Below, piece after piece: positions 59,414 through 64,000 of a stretch of DNA of 64,000 nucleotides. The notes below the pieces were generated by a model. It was not told where the DNA came from and ran no database searches. It saw only the letters and a list, made by a program, of their open reading frames with translations. Position 1 is the first letter of the stretch, and every line of letters starts with the position of its first letter. The DNA comes from Alistipes sp. Zagget8 (GTDB lineage: Bacteria; Bacteroidota; Bacteroidia; Bacteroidales; Rikenellaceae): contig MSHJ01000013.1 of the NCBI GenBank assembly GCA_001941065.1, forward strand, positions 1 through 64,000, in the 5' to 3' direction. The position numbers were made by a program, and so were the translations under genes.

Positions 59414-61072
59414 TTAGTTTCCCCATCCGTCGCCCTGCGTCAGGGCGGGATTGATGTCGATCTCAGCCTGCGGAATGGCGTAATACCAGTTACGCGCGGT
59501 GAATGCGCGGGTACCGGCCTTCGCCCCGACGGGACTGCCCTTGTAGCCCAGTATCTGGTGGTTGAGCGTCGTGATGTCGAACGAGGGATCGTGGGCATAC
59601 CACCGCTGGAAATCGAAATAGAGGTGGCCTTCGCCCGCAAGCTCGTAGACCCGCTCGTTGCGGATGATCTGGCGCACGGCCTCCTTGCCGCCGCGTTTCA
59701 CGCCGGGCATCTTGACACGCGAACGCACGGCGTCGAGTGCGGCGTAAACCTTGTCGCCCGGGCCCTCGGCCTCGTTGAGCGCCTCGGCGTAGAGCAGCAG
59801 CACGTCGGCCCAGCGGATGATGGGAAAATCGGTCGGCGAATGGCGGCGGATGGTCGTCTCGTTGCCCGTGTTGCAGAATTTCCGCCAGCAGTAGTGGTCA
59901 TTCAGGCCGTTATCCGAGCGCAGGCAGGGGTAGGGAACCGTCGAGGTGTCATACGACGTGCGGTACTGGTAGGTGACGTTGTCCTTGCCCACGAAAAGCG
60001 CGTAGGGGCGGATCAGCGAAGCCTCCAGCCGCGGATCGCGGTTGGCGAAGAGGGCGTTGACCTGCGCCTCGTCGTTCCACGAGAACGAAGGATAGGCGCT
60101 CCAGTCGAAAGCCGAACCGTCCTTGTTGAGATAGGCGTTGGCGAGGTAGATCGTCGGAATCGAGGTGTTCGTACCCGAGCAGTTCGCCGAACGGGTGTTG
60201 TAGAGCAGGTCGATGTAGCTGCCGTTGCCGTAGGTGTCGAGGAAGCTCATCACGAAGACATATTCGTTGTTGTTCTCGCCAGCGAGCGTGAACATCTCGC
60301 CGTAGTCGTCGTGCAGCGTGTAGGGCGAATCGCTCTCGGCGTTCTCCTGCATGAGCTGTCCGAACACCCCGGCGGCTTCGGCATAGGCATCGGCATAGAG
60401 GTAGACCTTGCCCAGCAGCGTCAGGGCGGCTGCGCGGTTGGCGCGTCCCTTCTCCTTCGAGCGCCAGGGGAGGTTATCGACAGCGTATTCGAGGTCTTCG
60501 ATCATCACGGCGCGGACATCGGCCGGAGTCGCACGGGGCTTGTAGGCGTCGTCGTAGCCGGGCATCTCGGTGTAGAGCGGAACACCCTTGTCCTGCGCCT
60601 TGTGGCCGCTGAAAAAAGTCAGCAGGTCGAAATAGTAGAGTGCCCGCAGGAAACGCACCTCGGCGAGGCTGTAATCGCGTTTCTCCGCGTCGATCGGAAC
60701 GTTGGGAATGTTCTCAATGGCGAGGTTGGCGTACTGGATGCCGAGGTAATCCGACTCCCATTTCGACGAAAAGACGCCGTAGCCCGTCGTCGCGGTGTTG
60801 TAGCAGAAATAGCGCTGCCCGAGCTCGTCGAAACCGCTCGACATCAGGAACGCATACTGCGTGTAGGCGTCGGTCAGCGCGTTGCGCGAATAGTTGCCCC
60901 GGGTCTTCAGCACGCTGTACACGGCCGTCACGCCCAGGTCGACGTGCTCTTCGGTGGTCCACATCTTGCTCGACCCGATGCCGTCGCTGGGGCTGGTCTC
61001 CAGGAAATCGCTGCACGAGGCGCACATCAGCGCCACGGCCGGCATCAGCAGGTATTTGTTGATATTCGTCAT
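59414..61072 (-). CDS. SusD/RagB-family nutrient-binding lipoprotein
   Basis: LMCASCSDFLETSPSDGIGSSKMWTTEEHVDLGVTAVYSVLK; AEVRFLRALYYFDLLTFF; IIRWADVLLLYAEALNEAEG. Confidence 0.95.
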   Translation of the reverse strand: MTNINKYLLMPAVALMCASCSDFLETSPSDGIGSSKMWTTEEHVDLGVTAVYSVLKTRGNYSRNALTDAYTQYAFLMSSGFDELGQRYFCYNTATTGYGVFSSKWESDYLGIQYANLAIENIPNVPIDAEKRDYSLAEVRFLRALYYFDLLTFFSGHKAQDKGVPLYTEMPGYDDAYKPRATPADVRAVMIEDLEYAVDNLPWRSKEKGRANRAAALTLLGKVYLYADAYAEAAGVFGQLMQENAESDSPYTLHDDYGEMFTLAGENNNEYVFVMSFLDTYGNGSYIDLLYNTRSANCSGTNTSIPTIYLANAYLNKDGSAFDWSAYPSFSWNDEAQVNALFANRDPRLEASLIRPYALFVGKDNVTYQYRTSYDTSTVPYPCLRSDNGLNDHYCWRKFCNTGNETTIRRHSPTDFPIIRWADVLLLYAEALNEAEGPGDKVYAALDAVRSRVKMPGVKRGGKEAVRQIIRNERVYELAGEGHLYFDFQRWYAHDPSFDITTLNHQILGYKGSPVGAKAGTRAFTARNWYYAIPQAEIDINPALTQGDGWGN

Positions 61073-61084
61073 GTCTTGTCCTAC

Positions 61085-64000
61085 TTAGAAGGTGATACTT
61101 ACGCCGAACATATAGCGTTTCATGTTGGGATAGTTGCTGGTGCTGCCCGTCTCGGGATCGAGGCCCTCGAATTTGGTGAAGGTCAGCAGGTTCTCGCCCG
61201 AGAAATAAACCCGGCAGCGCGAAATCAGCGGACTGAACCACTTTTGGGGTAGGGTATATCCCACGGTCAGGTTGCGCAGTTTCAGGTACGAAGCGTCCTG
61301 CAGCCAGAAATCGTTGGCCACGGTGTTGCGGCCTCCGTCGTCGGTGGTGATGGCGGGGATGCGGCTCGTGGGGTTGTCGTAAGACCACGCGCCGAGAAAC
61401 TTCTTGTTGATGACCGATCCGTTCTTCAGGACGTTGGTGTACCACGTGCCGTTCAGGTACTGCGAAACGCCCGCCACGCCGCTGAACAGCGCCGAGAAAT
61501 CGATGCCCTTCCAGTTGGCCGAGAGCGTGAACCCGAAGAAATGCTTCGGATAGGACGAACCCTTGATCACGCGGTCGCCGTCGTTGATGACCTTGTAACC
61601 CTCCTCGCCCTGCTGCTGCTGGTCCTTGTAAATAAAGTCGCCGGGGTGGGGCGTCGAGGGGTAGAAAACATAGCCGTCGGCCAGCATCTCGTCGATTTTC
61701 TCCTGTGTGGCGATGCCCTCCACCTCGCGCACATAGTAATCCCAGATACAGTAACCTTCGAGCAATATCCGCTGTCCGGAGTAGGCGGGGACATTGCCCT
61801 GGTATTTGAGCACCTTGTTCCTGACATAGGAATAGTTGGCCGAGACGGCATATTCGAATTTGCCGATTTTGTCGTGCCACCCGGCCTCGATCTCGATACC
61901 GCGGTTGCGGACCTGTCCGGCATTGCGGAACGGTGCGTCCATGCCGCCGAAAACGCCCGGAATCTTGGTGCGGACCAGAATGTCCTCGGTCAGTTTGTGG
62001 AACAGGTCGACCGAGAGGTTGAAGCGCGTGCGGAAAAGCGACAGGTCGACACCGACGTTGGTCATGGTCGTCGTCTCCCATTTCAGCCCTTCGTTGACGA
62101 TGGCCGTAATGCCGGCGCCCGAAACGGCCGTGTCGCCGAAGACGTTCGAACGGCGCGTGTAGATCAGCTGCGTGGCATAGTCGCCGACGCTGTTGTTACC
62201 CAGCTGCCCCCACGAGGCGCGGACCTTGAGGTTGTCGAGCCAGCCGCCCGCGGCATCTTTCAGAAAAGGCTCCTCGGAGATACGCCAGGCCGCCGAAAAC
62301 GAGGGGAAATAGCCCCAGCGGTTGCCCTTGGCGAAACGCGAGGAACCGTCGGCCCGGAAATTGGCCTCGAAGATATAACGTCCCCGGTAGTCATAGTTGA
62401 CGCGGCCGAAGAACGAGCGCACGGCGCTGTCGGTCGAGGTACCCGTGATCTTCGAAGGGGTCGTGGCGGCGTTCAGCACGTCGGTATCGGCGCTCAGAAC
62501 GTCCAGCGCCTGTATATAGCTGTCGTGGTAGTAGTTGTACTCCTGATTGTAGCCGGCCGTGAGCGAGAGGCTGTGGTCCTCGATGTGGGGCAGTACGTCG
62601 TATTGCAGGTAGGAATCGACGATCAGTCCGTAACTCTTGGCATAGGTCTCGCTCAGCTGGGTCTGCGTCGTGCCGGTGGTGATGAGCACCGCGTCGTTCT
62701 TGAAATCCCAGATCTCGATGTTGGGGTAGTTCATCTGCGAGGTGCTCAGCAGGGTGCCCGTCACGGCGAAATTGTTGTACCATTTCAGGTTCTTGGCAAA
62801 AGTGATGTCGAAGCCCAGTTTGCCGTTCAGTTTGGTCGTGCGGGTCTTCTTGTCGTAGGAGGCCAGCCCCGCGAAGATGTTGTTAGCCTGCACGTTACCG
62901 CCCGGAGCCCACTCGCCGCCGAAACGACCGTCGGGAGCCTGCGGAAGCGTACCCGGCGAAGCGTTGCCCAGCGACGACATCGTCGTCGAGACATCGACGC
63001 CCTTCTGGATACCGTGGTTGCCGTTCACGACGGCGTTCAGCCGCAGCCATTTGGTGACGTCGGCCGAGACGTTGGCCCGGAAGCTGTAACGGTCGTAACC
63101 CGTCTTGCGCATCGTTCCGTCATTCTGCATGTAACCCAGCGAGACGAGGTAGTTGACCGACTGGCTGCCGCCGGCCGCCTGAACGTTGTGCTCCTGGATG
63201 AAGGCGTTGCGGAACGTGGCCCCGAACCAGTCGGTATTGGGGTAGACGGTGGGGTTGGAGGCCGAATTGGCCGCCCATTCGTCGATGATCTCCTGCCCGA
63301 AAGGCGCGACGTTGCCCGCGTTGAGCGTGGCGCGGTTGATGGTGTTCATGTAGACGACGTAGTTGTCCACCACGTCGATCGGGACGCTGACGCGCTGAAA
63401 GCCGGCGCGTCCGTTGTAGGTGATGCGCGAACGCCCCTGCCGGCCCTGCTTGGTCGTGATGAGGATGACACCGTTGGCGGCCCGCGAGCCATAGATGGCC
63501 GACGATGCGGCGTCCTTCAGGACCGACATCGTGGCGACGTCGTTCGGATTGACGTCGTCCATGCTGCCGACGATGCCGTCGATCACCACCAGCGGCGAGG
63601 AGTTGTTGAGCGTACCCATGCCGCGGATGGTCACGGCGGCCTGGTCGGCGCCGGGCTCTCCCGACGACTGCATGGCCAGCAAGCCCGCCGAGACACCCTG
63701 AAGACCCGCCGAAATGTTGGTGAGGGCGCGTTTTTCGCCCGCCTCCTCGAAATTGACCGAAGCGACGGCGCCCGACATGTTGGCCTTCTTCTGGACGCCG
63801 TAGGCCACGACGACGACCTCCTCGAGGGCATTCTCCTGCTCGGAAAGAACGACGTCGATCACCGTGCGGTTGCCGACCCGGATGCGCCGGGGCTCGCAGC
63901 CGAGGAACGAGAACCTGAGCACGTCGTCCGGCGACTGCACGGCAATCGAATAACCACCGTCGGCGCCGCTTACAACCCCGTTATTGGTCCCGACGACCAG
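61085..64000 (-). CDS. SusC/RagA-family TonB-linked outer membrane protein (N-terminus beyond window)
   Basis: ALEEVVVVAYGVQKKANMSGAVASVNFEE; VTIRGMGTLNNSSPLVVIDGIVGSMDDVNPNDVATMSVLKDAASSAIYGSRAANGVILITTKQG. Confidence 0.97.
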   Translation of the reverse strand: MVVGTNNGVVSGADGGYSIAVQSPDDVLRFSFLGCEPRRIRVGNRTVIDVVLSEQENALEEVVVVAYGVQKKANMSGAVASVNFEEAGEKRALTNISAGLQGVSAGLLAMQSSGEPGADQAAVTIRGMGTLNNSSPLVVIDGIVGSMDDVNPNDVATMSVLKDAASSAIYGSRAANGVILITTKQGRQGRSRITYNGRAGFQRVSVPIDVVDNYVVYMNTINRATLNAGNVAPFGQEIIDEWAANSASNPTVYPNTDWFGATFRNAFIQEHNVQAAGGSQSVNYLVSLGYMQNDGTMRKTGYDRYSFRANVSADVTKWLRLNAVVNGNHGIQKGVDVSTTMSSLGNASPGTLPQAPDGRFGGEWAPGGNVQANNIFAGLASYDKKTRTTKLNGKLGFDITFAKNLKWYNNFAVTGTLLSTSQMNYPNIEIWDFKNDAVLITTGTTQTQLSETYAKSYGLIVDSYLQYDVLPHIEDHSLSLTAGYNQEYNYYHDSYIQALDVLSADTDVLNAATTPSKITGTSTDSAVRSFFGRVNYDYRGRYIFEANFRADGSSRFAKGNRWGYFPSFSAAWRISEEPFLKDAAGGWLDNLKVRASWGQLGNNSVGDYATQLIYTRRSNVFGDTAVSGAGITAIVNEGLKWETTTMTNVGVDLSLFRTRFNLSVDLFHKLTEDILVRTKIPGVFGGMDAPFRNAGQVRNRGIEIEAGWHDKIGKFEYAVSANYSYVRNKVLKYQGNVPAYSGQRILLEGYCIWDYYVREVEGIATQEKIDEMLADGYVFYPSTPHPGDFIYKDQQQQGEEGYKVINDGDRVIKGSSYPKHFFGFTLSANWKGIDFSALFSGVAGVSQYLNGTWYTNVLKNGSVINKKFLGAWSYDNPTSRIPAITTDDGGRNTVANDFWLQDASYLKLRNLTVGYTLPQKWFSPLISRCRVYFSGENLLTFTKFEGLDPETGSTSNYPNMKRYMFGVSITF

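Overview
High-GC Bacteroidales-type chromosomal segment; gene content looks Alistipes-like, though I cannot place the species. About 50 protein-coding genes and no rRNA, tRNA or CRISPR array that I could recognise. The first ~44 kb is mostly housekeeping: the methionine branch (metY 3' end, metX, hom), floA/nfeD, trkH, mtaB, an ABC permease, lptG, ribBA, fmt, a peroxiredoxin, a four-subunit 2-oxoacid:ferredoxin oxidoreductase, serC/serA/DUF1015, yicC/gmk/nadD/ddl, proC, a YggS-type PLP protein, a C69 dipeptidase and a dihydrolipoyl dehydrogenase. From ~44.1 kb to the end lies a minus-strand polysaccharide utilisation locus (PUL): SusC (truncated by the window), SusD, an unclassified large lipoprotein, an FN3-like/FGE-like lipoprotein, GH88/105, a 42-aa mini-ORF, a fimbrillin/FISUMP-like lipoprotein, a sialate O-acetylesterase, GH28, an (alpha/alpha)6-type glycosidase and GH89. 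The strongest hunt results are: (i) a 14-bp tandem duplication that frameshifts the C-terminus of the PUL fimbrillin-like gene; (ii) a 42-aa ORF directly upstream of it, absent from the supplied ORF track; (iii) single-base frameshifts near the 5' ends of a CDGSH protein and an LTA-synthase-like protein; (iv) a G9 tract at codons 12-14 of a glycosyltransferase; (v) a 64-bp tandem repeat behind proC whose hairpin stem shows a compensatory base-pair change; (vi) a NadD-TPR fusion; (vii) a DUF1015 protein with a DGHHR motif next to serA/serC. All family names are from reading the translations; no database search was run.
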